Source: Marinomonas rhizomae (lineage in GTDB: Bacteria > Pseudomonadota > Gammaproteobacteria > Pseudomonadales > Marinomonadaceae). From it: a DNA stretch of 64,000 nucleotides. The position numbers and the translations under genes are program-made. Under the pieces are notes generated by a model. The model worked only from the letters and a program-made list of their open reading frames with translations, had not been told where the DNA came from and searched no databases. Shown in pieces: positions 16,498 to 25,411 of the stretch; position 1 is the first letter of the stretch, and each line of letters opens with the position of its first letter. The DNA lies in contig NZ_QNSE01000005.1 of NCBI RefSeq assembly GCF_003315485.1, positions 124,001-188,000 on the forward strand, in the 5' to 3' direction.

Positions 16498-17817
16498 ATG
16501 AAACTAGGTGTAGTTTGGTTCGGAGAAGATCTGCGCTGCGCTGATCAGAGCGTACTATGGAAAGCGGCGCAGGAGGTTGATTATCTTGTCTGTCTTTATT
16601 GCGATGAGCCTCACCACCGCTCTTCTAGTCGTTATGCAACCCAAGGCATGTCGAAGAATCGCCGTCGTTTTTTAAAGCAAGGCCTGCAGAGTTTGGCATT
16701 GCAATTACAATCCTTGGGGCAAACATTATTCATAAGCACATTAGATGCCGCCACCAGTTTAAACATACTGCTCAACGAAGTGCCGATTGCACATCTATAT
16801 CGAAACCACCACGGCGGCTGGGACGAACGACAAGCACTTAAGAGCATAGCGAATCGATACCCTGATGTGCGTATTCATTTGGGTCATGGTTTGAGCCTAT
16901 TTACACCATCTCAGTTGCCTTTTGATATAGCAGAACTACCTGATTCTTTTTCTAAATTCCGTCGTTTAGTCGAAGACATAGATACTTTTGCCCCCTTACC
17001 TGCCTTACAAAAGTTACCACCCGTTCCGGTGTTCGACATTCAACGCATTCGCCCTTGGAAGCTTGATAAAGTAGAAGATAGGAGTGCATTTACTGGCGGA
17101 GAACACGCTGCGATAGACCAGCTAAGCGATTACTTCTCAACGGATCTACCAAGCTATTATAAAGAAACCCGTAACAAACTAGATGGCTGGGAAAGCTCCA
17201 CCAAATTCTCGCCATGGTTGGCGCAAGGCAGTTTATCAGCTCGACAAATCAAAACCAGTATCGACGCTTACGAGCGAGATCATGGCGCAAACGAATCAAC
17301 ATACTGGATCTATTTCGAACTACTATGGCGTGAGTATTTTCATTGGTATGCGACACGCTATGGCAAACAGCTTTTCTTACCTGGAGGGTTAACAAGAAGA
17401 CAAAATCAAGGCAGTTATTACGCTGAACGCTTTCGCAAATGGAGCCAAGGCAACACGCCTTATCCCTTGGTAAATGCCTGCATGAAGCAACTTAATGAAA
17501 CCGGCTATATGAGCAACCGAGGGCGACAAATTGCTGCCAGCTGCTTGATCTATGAACTGGGCATCGACTGGCGTTATGGTGCGGCGTATTTTGAAGAGCA
17601 GCTACTCGATTACAGTGTCGGTTCCAATTGGGGGAATTGGCAATACATCGCAGGAGTTGGCGCCGACCCCAAAGGTGGCCGTCATTTCAATTTGCAAAAA
17701 CAAACTGAACAATACGACCCAAATCAACAGTTTATTCAAAAGTGGCAAGGCCAAATATTTGATACCCAATTGGATTCAGTGGATGCGGCCGACTGGCCAA
17801 TTTATCCTGCACAATGA
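16498..17817 (+). CDS. cryptochrome DASH
   Basis: Blue-light flavoprotein of the DASH cryptochrome group, known to repair cyclobutane dimers in single-stranded DNA and perhaps to signal. The N-terminal photolyase fold begins MKLGVVWFGEDLRCADQ; the FAD domain contains ELLWREYFHWYA and MSNRGRQIAAS. The DASH hallmark near the C-terminus is WGNWQYIAGVGADPKGGRHF. ATG 16498 is chosen (AGGA 7 nt upstream; family N-terminus) over a frame that opens 114 nt earlier. At 439 residues it is of normal DASH length. It is followed at once by the relic of a second photolyase, so this was once a photolyase pair. Confidence 0.95.
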   Translation: MKLGVVWFGEDLRCADQSVLWKAAQEVDYLVCLYCDEPHHRSSSRYATQGMSKNRRRFLKQGLQSLALQLQSLGQTLFISTLDAATSLNILLNEVPIAHLYRNHHGGWDERQALKSIANRYPDVRIHLGHGLSLFTPSQLPFDIAELPDSFSKFRRLVEDIDTFAPLPALQKLPPVPVFDIQRIRPWKLDKVEDRSAFTGGEHAAIDQLSDYFSTDLPSYYKETRNKLDGWESSTKFSPWLAQGSLSARQIKTSIDAYERDHGANESTYWIYFELLWREYFHWYATRYGKQLFLPGGLTRRQNQGSYYAERFRKWSQGNTPYPLVNACMKQLNETGYMSNRGRQIAASCLIYELGIDWRYGAAYFEEQLLDYSVGSNWGNWQYIAGVGADPKGGRHFNLQKQTEQYDPNQQFIQKWQGQIFDTQLDSVDAADWPIYPAQ

Positions 17818-17828
17818 GCGACCACAAC

Positions 17829-17975
17829 ATGATTATTGAGCGTTCGCTTAACCCCGTTGTGGTGTGGCTAAAACGAGACTTACGACTAAGCGATCATTCG
17901 GCATTGGCGCTTTGTCTGGCAGTCGTTAGAAGACATAAATCGGCGTCAGCCCAACCCTTGCGCGGAATGCCTTAA
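17829..17975 (+). pseudogene. photolyase/cryptochrome N-terminal relic
   Basis: Eleven nt after the DASH gene an ATG encodes MIIERSLNPVVVWLKRDLRL then SDHSALAL, the unmistakable N-terminus of an FAD-binding photolyase (VVWxKRDLRLSDHxAL). The frame then degenerates to a stop at 17973. In the next frame 17908-17946 reads RFVWQSLEDINRR, plausible for the helix after the second strand of the same fold. A deletion of roughly 30-40 codons with loss of frame is therefore likely, followed by loss of the remaining about 400 residues. The rest of the 337-nt gap to 18154 has no intact gene. Confidence 0.75.
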
Positions 17976-18154
17976 AGAGCTTTCATGGAGGACGAGGCAA
18001 AAACTAGTATCAGTCCATTTCCAGCCCGCTGAACAGTCGATCGGCTTGTACTCGGTTATCACCCTGTAGCGTGGGGAAATATTACAAACAGCTTGCCCGT
18101 TCTTTCAGTACGATTATTATCAAAGCAGAGGGCTTATCTCACTGTTCATACACG

Positions 18155-18481
18155 CTACACCTTAATCCATAATTGCTGATTATGAACTTGATGCTGAACA
18201 GGCAGTAAAGAATCCCCAACGCACGGGCCTTGGTGACACAATCCGGTTTTGATATCAAACTGTGCGCTGTGTCGGCTGCATAAGATATTCATTCTGGACG
18301 AGTCTAAAAATTGATCGGGCATCCACTCTAATCGCACGCCAAAATGTGGACAGCGGTTTTCATACACTCTCAATTCCTGATCAAAGTGAACACTAAAGTA
18401 TTCTTTTCCTTCATGGCGAAACCCCATGCCCGTTTCGGAAATGCGGGACACTGGAATTTCGGTATTAACGTACTCTGGCAT
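18155..18481 (-). CDS. Rieske [2Fe-2S] domain protein
   Basis: Single-domain Rieske ferredoxin-like protein of 108 residues. Cluster ligands are visible as Cys-Pro-His (residues about 44-46, NRCPHFGVRLEW) and Cys-Ser-Arg-His (about 69-72, ILCSRHSAQFD), followed by the typical TGLCHQGPC loop. It would act as a small electron carrier. The first ligand pair is CPH and not CTH, and the spacing between the pairs is a little long. There is no obvious oxygenase partner beside it; it sits between the photolyase relic and the isomerase relic, so its redox partner is unknown. Confidence 0.85.
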   Translation of the reverse strand: MPEYVNTEIPVSRISETGMGFRHEGKEYFSVHFDQELRVYENRCPHFGVRLEWMPDQFLDSSRMNILCSRHSAQFDIKTGLCHQGPCVGDSLLPVQHQVHNQQLWIKV

Positions 18482-18541
18482 AGACTTCTCTTTAAAAATG
18501 CCCCACAGATAGGTGAGGCATTTGGTGGTTGAGCCGTCGTG

Positions 18542-18806
18542 TTAACGGCTGATGGTTTGCTTTAAGGCTTCGACAGAGCTATCTATGCCAGCTTCAACAG
18601 ACATGGTCAAGTCTTCCATTTCCAAACTGACCCAGTCGTTGTAACCCACTATTCGACATACCGAAAAGAATTCTTTCCACCATTGCAAATCATGACCAGC
18701 CGTCCCCTGTCATTTCCACCCCCTCTAACCCCAGTGCGACCACTTTATCTAACATCTCTGTATAAGAAAGATTTCCTGGGCTATCCGTACACATTGAGAG
18801 TTTCAT
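18542..18806 (-). pseudogene. sugar phosphate isomerase/epimerase with central deletion
   Basis: The minus strand from ATG 18806 gives MKLSMCTDSPGNLSYTEMLD and KVVALGLEGVEMTGDGWS, then a stop. In another frame HDLQWWKEFFSVCRIVGYND and WVSLEMEDLTMSVEAGIDSS continue to EALKQTISR and TAA at 18542. These are the N- and C-terminal ends of a xylose-isomerase-like TIM-barrel epimerase; about 200 central residues are missing. Both frames pass through the sequence GGCTGGTCA (18701-18693), a likely short-repeat deletion joint. It ends the operon of the Gfo/Idh gene at 18831. Confidence 0.82.
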
Positions 18807-18830
18807 TATTGCGTCCATTAATCTGTAATG

Positions 18831-20006
18831 TTATTCAAAATTGACCCAAGCCGACCCGTTATCAGCGGAGCGAACGCAGTTTTCCAACCAACGTACACCG
18901 TCAGTACCCGCTTCGATTCCAGGATAGTGATGGCTATTAAGAAAACCCTCATCACCACGCTGCTTAGCATCAATTGCTTGAGCGATCCATAAGTAAATAT
19001 TGGCCCAGCTGTCGCCCAGCCCTTCGGTGTGTAATGCCCCCATACGATCAACGGCTAGGGCTTCATCCTCAAGGTAGGGCATACCATGATGAAGAATCTG
19101 ATTAGGTTGTCCTTGCACTTCATAGATAAGCTGATCAGGGTGTGTATCCGACCACTCGATCGACGCTTTAGATCCGACAAAGCGATAACGCTGGCTCCCC
19201 ATATTGCCCGCGTTTACAGACGACACCCAAAGCCGCCCACGGGCACCATTGTTGTAATGCATTAAGACTGTGGCATGATCTTCTAAAGGTGCGCGGCTGG
19301 GTATGAAAGCTTTTCGATCACACAGCAGCTTGTCAATTGTCAGCTCTGGTAAAACAACTTCAGACAAGTAGTACAAATGCGTGCCGATATCACCTAAGAC
19401 AAAGGTTGGCCCTGCTGTGGCCGGGTTGGTACGCCATTTCATGGCCTCACCCGCATGGCGGTCATCGTCTGAATTAAACCCATGAGTGTATTGCATATCC
19501 ACGATGCGAATGTCGCCCAATAGCCCTCTTTTCACCATTGCTGCCATTTGATGAACCAATGGATGCCCTGTAAAACCGTATGTCACACCGACAATTAACC
19601 CCTTATCACTTGCTAGTTTGGCAATGACATCACACTCTGCCACGGTGAAAAATAACGGCTTTTCACAAATCACATGAATACCGGCCTCAAGGCAAGCTTT
19701 GGTGATGTCAAAGTGCGTGAAATTAGGGGTCGCAATCGACACCACCTCTACTCCATCAGCACGCTGTGATTCTTCGGCAATCAACGTAAGATAGTCAGCG
19801 TAAAGACGATCTTCATCCACACTTAGGTTCTTACCAAATGCTTTGCCACGCTCAGCATCTAAATCAAATGCTCCGCACACCAACTGATAAGCGGTGTTAT
19901 CTCGCAACGCTGCCGTGCGGTGCTTGTAGCCGACTTGACCAGTTCGGCCGCCCCCAATCATTCCCCACCGTAATGGTCGTTCTATGCATTTTTCACCATT
20001 TAACAT
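18831..20006 (-). CDS. Gfo/Idh/MocA-family oxidoreductase
   Basis: NAD(P)-dependent sugar or inositol dehydrogenase-like enzyme. The Rossmann motif is GMIGGGRTGQVG near residue 20, and the catalytic CEKPL lysine motif is at about residue 125 (HVICEKPLFF). The C-terminal alpha/beta domain includes GDIGTHLYYLSEV. ATG 20006 is used because GGAGGT lies 7 nt upstream. It is first in an operon with a now broken sugar epimerase and is divergent from a LacI gene, which together indicate a cyclitol or sugar oxidation pathway. With the epimerase lost, the pathway is probably incomplete here. Confidence 0.88.
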   Translation of the reverse strand: MLNGEKCIERPLRWGMIGGGRTGQVGYKHRTAALRDNTAYQLVCGAFDLDAERGKAFGKNLSVDEDRLYADYLTLIAEESQRADGVEVVSIATPNFTHFDITKACLEAGIHVICEKPLFFTVAECDVIAKLASDKGLIVGVTYGFTGHPLVHQMAAMVKRGLLGDIRIVDMQYTHGFNSDDDRHAGEAMKWRTNPATAGPTFVLGDIGTHLYYLSEVVLPELTIDKLLCDRKAFIPSRAPLEDHATVLMHYNNGARGRLWVSSVNAGNMGSQRYRFVGSKASIEWSDTHPDQLIYEVQGQPNQILHHGMPYLEDEALAVDRMGALHTEGLGDSWANIYLWIAQAIDAKQRGDEGFLNSHHYPGIEAGTDGVRWLENCVRSADNGSAWVNFE

Positions 20007-20104
20007 TGTCACTACCTCCATTTTATTTTTCTTTTGTGCAGATCGAACATGCCTTCGAAAGGACTCATAGAACTTAGCGTTTGATGAATACAGAGAAAAG
20101 CGAA

Positions 20105-20252
20105 AAATGAACGGTAATGAGCTAAGGTTTCAAAATAGACCATCCATAAATGAACCATTTAATTCATTTAAAACTTTGACCATAAACTAATAAATCCAGA
20201 AATTGATGTTTATTAGAAAGCTTAACGATGAAATTTTGTCTCACAAATGAAC
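20105..20252. promoter_or_regulatory. divergent LacI control region with AAATGAAC repeats
   Basis: The 318-nt spacer between the Gfo/Idh and LacI genes holds three direct copies of AAATGAAC (20105-20112, 20148-20155, 20245-20252). The second is part of a loose palindrome (AAATGAACCATTTAATTCATTT, 20148-20169, read in two arms). They may be operator half-sites for the divergent LacI protein. No strong promoter consensus could be fixed by eye. Confidence 0.35.
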
Positions 20253-20324
20253 TCTTTTGATCCTATTCATGAGCCCTCTCACTTGCTATGTTAAGAAGCA
20301 CAGACTGATACTGGGGAAATACCG

Positions 20325-21359
20325 ATGAAGCGACCAACCATTACCGATCTTGCCGCACATGCAGGGGTCAGCGCGTCCACCGTAAAACGACTGATTCACG
20401 GACGAGAACACGTACGGCCCGAAACGGTCGAGCGCATTTTAGTTGCCGCTGAAGACATTGGTTATTACGGCATCAATACTCTGAAAGCCCGCAAACGCGA
20501 TAATCTACCCCACCGAAAACTGGGCTTTCTACTGCAACAGTCGCATCGTTTGATATACCAGCAATGGGCCGACGCCCTGAAGGTCGCTGCCGATCGCTAC
20601 CCTCATGCCGTCATTCAAGCCACCGTCGAGTTTGAAGACAACCTTGCGCCAGAAGCCATCGCGCAACAGCTCTTAGAGCTGGGCAAAAAAGTGGATGCCA
20701 TTGCGATTGTCACGCCCGATCACCCTTTGATCAGCAACGCTATTGATGAATTAAAGCATCAGGGTGTACCCGTTGTTGCGTACATCTCGGATTTGTCTGC
20801 GCCAAGCCGCGCAGGTTTTGTTGGTACCGACAATTGGAAAGCTGGACGAACAGCCGCTTGGTTCTTAACCCAACTTGCCGAAAAAGGCGCGTGCGTGGTG
20901 CCTTTAATCGGCAGTCATCGTTATCAATGCCAAGACATCTCAGATTCCAGTTTTCGCTCGTATATACGAGAAATGGCCCCTGACGTCACCGTTTTAGAGA
21001 CACTGCTGACCAAAGAAGAACCCGATGAAGCCTACAAAGTTGTGAAACACGCGCTGCAAGAACATACGGATTTGAAAGGCATATTTGTCAATGGCGGCGG
21101 CATTTCTGGGGTTTTAAACGCCATTCGTGAATTGCCGACTGAACAGCAAAAAGACATCAAGATCGTATGCCGAGACATGGGAGAGGAAGCTCGCGTAGGC
21201 TTGCAGCAAGGGCTTATCGCAGCCGGTTTACATCATCCGGCCGAATTCATGTCAAACGAACTCATCCAACTGATGCTTGATGTCATTGAGCGCAAAGAGG
21301 ACAGCTCCATGCAACAGCGAATTGTCGCTTTTTCCATAGCCACCCCTGAATCCATTTAA
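20325..21359 (+). CDS. LacI-family transcriptional regulator
   Basis: Repressor with an N-terminal LacI helix-turn-helix and hinge (TITDLAAHAGVSASTVKRLIHGREHVRPETVERIL). A periplasmic-binding-protein-like ligand domain (residues 65-344) resembles those sensing sugars (AFVGTDNWKAGRTAAWFLTQL, GIFVNGGGISGVLNAI). VSASTVKR replaces the more usual VSxxTVSR in the recognition helix. At 344 residues it is of standard length. It is divergent from the Gfo/Idh operon, which it most likely represses. Confidence 0.92.
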   Translation: MKRPTITDLAAHAGVSASTVKRLIHGREHVRPETVERILVAAEDIGYYGINTLKARKRDNLPHRKLGFLLQQSHRLIYQQWADALKVAADRYPHAVIQATVEFEDNLAPEAIAQQLLELGKKVDAIAIVTPDHPLISNAIDELKHQGVPVVAYISDLSAPSRAGFVGTDNWKAGRTAAWFLTQLAEKGACVVPLIGSHRYQCQDISDSSFRSYIREMAPDVTVLETLLTKEEPDEAYKVVKHALQEHTDLKGIFVNGGGISGVLNAIRELPTEQQKDIKIVCRDMGEEARVGLQQGLIAAGLHHPAEFMSNELIQLMLDVIERKEDSSMQQRIVAFSIATPESI

Positions 21360-21435
21360 GCGGCTGTTTTTAGCAGCAACTAAACAGAAGCAGCCAAACG
21401 GGTGGCCCCCAAAAAAGGCTAGTAACACTCTAATC

Positions 21436-23475
21436 TCAATTGGTTACGGGGCTAAGTACTACCCATTGGGGAATATCCACCACTGGAATGGCTTTAGAGT
21501 AATAAAAACCCTGCGCGTATTCACAACCAATGTTCGCTAGGAAAGCTTGCTGTTCCGGCGTCTCAATACCTTCTGCGGTGACCGTTAAATGGAATGACTT
21601 TGCGATTGATACGATGGCTTCCAACATCAAACGGCCACTTTCTTGCTCCGACTCGATGACGAAACTGCGGTCAATTTTAAGGTTATCCAGAGGCAATTTT
21701 CCTAAGTAACTCAAGGCAGAATAACCGGTACCAAAGTCGTCTAAGCAGATTTTGACTCCCGCCTCTCTCAATGCAGAAGCGTTTGATTTCACCTGATCAC
21801 CAATGGTGAGCAAGGCATCTTCCGTGACTTCGACTTCAATCGATTTGGGGTCAATGTCATGTGCGTTTATTTTTTCAATCAGCTCATCAATAATACACTT
21901 CATACCAAAACTCTTCGCTGAGAGGTTAATCGCCACTGGCGTATCGGCATTAAATATCGATGAATTGGCTTTGATGATCGACAAGGTTTTATTCATCACG
22001 CACTTGTCTAACTCAATAGGCAGATTCAACTCTTGCGCGGCTTCGATCACTTCCCAAGGTGGAACAAAGCCATAGTCATCGCTAAACCAACGCATTAGTG
22101 CTTCATAGGCCACAACACAATTGTGTCTAAGGTCAATTTTGGGCTGAAAATACACATCAATCTCGACATTTTTAATGGCTTTGATGAGCGCTTTTTGAAT
22201 GCCTTTTTTACGATCTGCGGCTCGGTGAATCGATTCGTTATAACAGGATAAAAACAACATATTTTGACGAGAGTATTCGATTGCCATCAGCGCACGCTCA
22301 ACCACGTCACTAAAAGTGTCTTTGTTTTTGGCGAAATACGCACTACCAACACGAATATCTGAACTAATGTCTCCAACGGTACGCTGTAATTCTGTGTGTA
22401 AAGTGGTGGCTTTATCCTCTACTTGCCGCTCCAAATTTTGCGTAGTATCAACAACAAAAATGAGCAAAAATCGGCTGGCTTGTAAACGGCTGCAATGCAG
22501 GTAACTGACTTGATCTTCTAAGGAGCGCGCCAATTCTTCCAACATTCTATCGGCCAACACTTCGCCGTTTAGTTTTCGAATACGATCGAAATCCGTCAGT
22601 TCAAACACCATAAAACAAAACAAGGCGTTTTCAACTTGATTGCCATCAAACAGCTGTTGAACATAATCGAGCTGTGGCAACTTGGTGACCGAATCAAAGT
22701 TTCTCAAAAAGAAGGCTTCGTTAGCGGCGACCACTTTTTCTGACACATCAATGCCCACTCCTTGAATGTGATAGCCGATGTTGTCTTTTACTAATTTAAA
22801 CCGCCATTCTACTTCCGTATGAGACGAGGAAGCTTTCATCATCAAGGACATTTTTAATTCATTTTTAAAGCCATTTTCAGATAACGAAAACAGCACCTGC
22901 GCGTCTCTTTTTGAAGATGATGCCACGCAACCTAAAAAGTCATCACCGGCAATTTCATTGGTATGAAATTGTTGCGAAAAGGACCTATTAGACAAAATAA
23001 TGGTGCCTTCCAAGGAAATCCGAACAATAAAAAGCCCTTCAGAATCAAATACATTGCGGTAACGAACGTCCACTCGTTCTAATTGTTCGACCACATTTTG
23101 ATACATAGACAAATCATGGCAAATACCCACAAAAAATGGCTGACCTTCTGGTGTTTCGGCTCGTCCGACAGATAAATGCATTTGAAAAAGTTGGCCGCTC
23201 TTTTTCATCGCGGTCACTTCCCGACCTTTGCCAATGATCGCGGCTTTGCCGGAATCAAGATAGTTTTTCAGGTAGCCATCGTGTCGGTCTGCGTCACTTT
23301 TTGGCATCAATATGGAGACATTCTGACCAAATACGTCGGCTTCGCTATAACCAAACAGCAATTCAGCCGAAGGCGAAAAAGATTGAATAATGCCACGAGC
23401 ATTAATAATAATGATGCCATCCGCTGCCGCTTCAAACAGTGCTTTGTAGAGGGAGCCTTCCTTGTCTATCGCCAT
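21436..23475 (-). CDS. PAS-PAS-GGDEF(degenerate)-EAL c-di-GMP phosphodiesterase
   Basis: Cytoplasmic signalling protein with no membrane segment. Residues 10-130 form a PAS domain (LFEAAADGIIIINARGIIQSF) and about 135-255 a second. Residues 270-420 are a GGDEF-like domain whose signature is replaced (RLQASRFLLIF), so it should not make c-di-GMP. Residues 430-670 are an EAL domain with YEALMRW, NLSAKSF, DDFGTGYS, LKIDRSF and TAEGIET, the set expected for an active phosphodiesterase. It lies 6 nt downstream of an Aer-like chemoreceptor, so the two are one operon linking a PAS-sensed cue to motility and biofilm choice. Confidence 0.92.
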   Translation of the reverse strand: MAIDKEGSLYKALFEAAADGIIIINARGIIQSFSPSAELLFGYSEADVFGQNVSILMPKSDADRHDGYLKNYLDSGKAAIIGKGREVTAMKKSGQLFQMHLSVGRAETPEGQPFFVGICHDLSMYQNVVEQLERVDVRYRNVFDSEGLFIVRISLEGTIILSNRSFSQQFHTNEIAGDDFLGCVASSSKRDAQVLFSLSENGFKNELKMSLMMKASSSHTEVEWRFKLVKDNIGYHIQGVGIDVSEKVVAANEAFFLRNFDSVTKLPQLDYVQQLFDGNQVENALFCFMVFELTDFDRIRKLNGEVLADRMLEELARSLEDQVSYLHCSRLQASRFLLIFVVDTTQNLERQVEDKATTLHTELQRTVGDISSDIRVGSAYFAKNKDTFSDVVERALMAIEYSRQNMLFLSCYNESIHRAADRKKGIQKALIKAIKNVEIDVYFQPKIDLRHNCVVAYEALMRWFSDDYGFVPPWEVIEAAQELNLPIELDKCVMNKTLSIIKANSSIFNADTPVAINLSAKSFGMKCIIDELIEKINAHDIDPKSIEVEVTEDALLTIGDQVKSNASALREAGVKICLDDFGTGYSALSYLGKLPLDNLKIDRSFVIESEQESGRLMLEAIVSIAKSFHLTVTAEGIETPEQQAFLANIGCEYAQGFYYSKAIPVVDIPQWVVLSPVTN

Positions 23476-23481
23476 AATCTG

Positions 23482-25038
23482 TTACTTGAACCTTTTAACC
23501 AATTCGTACAATGCTTTAGTGGATTCTGTTGAGCGCAAAAGAGATGCTTCGGTGGATTCCATTTTTTGTGTGTTTTCATGACCTAACTTCGCGATCTTAT
23601 GTACTTGATGACTGGTTTCTTCAATCACGATAGATTGCTGCTGAGTAGCGGCCGCCATTTGCAATGAACGGGCGGCGATCTCGCCGACAACAAGATTAAC
23701 TTCTTTCACCAGCTCATCTTCTACGGCCACTTTACTTAAGCTTTCTTTGGACATAATCACACCTTCTTCAGCCACTTTCGAGGTCGCTTTCACCCCCTTT
23801 AATAGGTCCTCTATAGCTTTGTCGATTTCCTGAGTTAATGATTGTGTTTTGGATGCCAGATGACGCACCTCATCAGCGACCACGGCAAAACCTCGACCAT
23901 ACTCTCCCGCACGCGCCGCTTCGATGGCAGCGTTCAGTGCCAATAAATTGGTCTGTTCGGCAATTTGATCAATCAAATTGCTCGACGTAGATATTTTATC
24001 AGCCAGCGCCGCTACGTGATTCACCGACTCGCCAATGCTCATTACCGTGGCGTTCAATGTCTCAATCGATAGCCTTGCGTCATTTCCCGCAATCGCGGCG
24101 TGTTGAGTAATATCAGAGGCTTTACTCGCGTACTCCGCCGTTTCTGCGATATTTTGCGACACTTCTGAAATGGTAGACGACATTTCCGTCATTGACGTTG
24201 CGATTAAATCAGTTTCTTCTTGCTGATGCTGTATTTTGACTTTGGCGCTGGAAATAGAGGAATAGGACATCTTCATTTCTTTTTCGACTTCAGAGGCACC
24301 GTTTTCAATTCGGGTAAGTATGGTGCCAAGTCTTGAATGTAAGCTTTTAATGCCAACCGAGATGTCACCAACAGTGGACGACTGACGGGTATAAGTCGCT
24401 GTTGCGACAGGGTGTTTAAATGCAGCTTTGCCTAATTTATGTTGTAAATAACCTAAAAACTTACCTTGTTGGCGCTTTAAAACCACCACATAAACAGACA
24501 ATAAAAACGAGAATAGAAACAACGCGCTTTCGAAAGAGCCTAGCCATACGGTTAAACCGATGATCACGGCGGATAATACGAGCAAAATATGTTCGAGGTT
24601 AAATAGACCACTAGGATTGAAACTGGATTTATTCTCATTTATTTTTCGATAAACGGTTTCTGCACGCTTTACATCTTCCCGTTTAGGACAAATGCGAACC
24701 GATTCGTATCCTACCGTGTGGCCGTTTTCAGTGATAGGCATTACATAGGCATCAACCCAATAAAAATCACCGTTTTTACAACGGTTTTTTACCAGGCCCA
24801 TCCAAGGAAAACCTGCCTTCAACTGTGTCCACATCACGTCAAATGCCGCGGAGGGCATATCTGGGTGCCGAACCAGATTATGAGGCTGACCAATCAGCTC
24901 TTTTTTATTGTAACCACTGACATCAACAAATGCCGTATTACAATCCAATATTTTTCCTTTTAGATCAGTCACAGAAATAAGTTTAACGCCTTCCGGAAAA
25001 GTGCGCTCTGTGCTCGAAACGGGTAGGTTTCTTTTCAT
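23482..25038 (-). CDS. Aer-like PAS chemoreceptor
   Basis: Methyl-accepting-type transducer with an N-terminal cytoplasmic PAS domain (residues 15-120; Aer-like [13 protein letters not shown] and [20 protein letters not shown]). Two close hydrophobic segments (about 155-190) form a membrane hairpin. The signalling helical hairpin has its conserved tip at [20 protein letters not shown] and [17 protein letters not shown]. This is the layout of the redox/oxygen sensor Aer, which binds FAD. It has no large periplasmic domain. It is first gene of the operon with the EAL protein. FAD binding is inferred from family resemblance only. Confidence 0.92.
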   Translation of the reverse strand: MKRNLPVSSTERTFPEGVKLISVTDLKGKILDCNTAFVDVSGYNKKELIGQPHNLVRHPDMPSAAFDVMWTQLKAGFPWMGLVKNRCKNGDFYWVDAYVMPITENGHTVGYESVRICPKREDVKRAETVYRKINENKSSFNPSGLFNLEHILLVLSAVIIGLTVWLGSFESALFLFSFLLSVYVVVLKRQQGKFLGYLQHKLGKAAFKHPVATATYTRQSSTVGDISVGIKSLHSRLGTILTRIENGASEVEKEMKMSYSSISSAKVKIQHQQEETDLIATSMTEMSSTISEVSQNIAETAEYASKASDITQHAAIAGNDARLSIETLNATVMSIGESVNHVAALADKISTSSNLIDQIAEQTNLLALNAAIEAARAGEYGRGFAVVADEVRHLASKTQSLTQEIDKAIEDLLKGVKATSKVAEEGVIMSKESLSKVAVEDELVKEVNLVVGEIAARSLQMAAATQQQSIVIEETSHQVHKIAKLGHENTQKMESTEASLLRSTESTKALYELVKRFK

Positions 25039-25411
25039 GTTATCTCAACAGTTATCATTTTTATTAGATTATGAAGTCAATGAAGCTGAACCATTAATTT
25101 GGCTTATATCAGGGAACAGCACTATATAGTGATTAACAAAAACACATAGCAATTTAGAACGAAAAACACCATTCATTGATCTGTGTCATTTTATTTGACC
25201 TATAGAGCAAATTAGATTTGTTATTTTTCGCTCAACATTATGATTTCTATGTCATTTTTTTCAAAATAATTACAAATAGATACATTTGAGTTTGCTCAAA
25301 AGTGCTTTTCTCAGCCCCTTGTGACTACGCTGTGACGAAGACAGAGAACCAAACAGCGATGATTTGCGTAATAACATCAATCAAAGCGATTAAGTACAAA
25401 GGCCGGACAAA
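25039..25411. other. 373-nt divergent intergenic region
   Basis: Lies between the divergent chemoreceptor and photolyase genes. It is AT-rich and carries no ORF or RNA gene that I can support. A tandem TGTGAC-n5-TGTGAC at about 25320-25336 near the photolyase side is the only obvious repeat and may be a regulator site. Confidence 0.4.

Noticed and set aside
21360..21435. Terminator between LacI and EAL genes
   Set aside because: GGCTGTTT/AAACAG-CAGCC pairings can be drawn but are interrupted and lack a clear T tract.
25320..25336. TGTGAC direct repeats as a CRP site
   Set aside because: CRP sites are inverted (TGTGA-n6-TCACA); these copies are direct with a different spacing.
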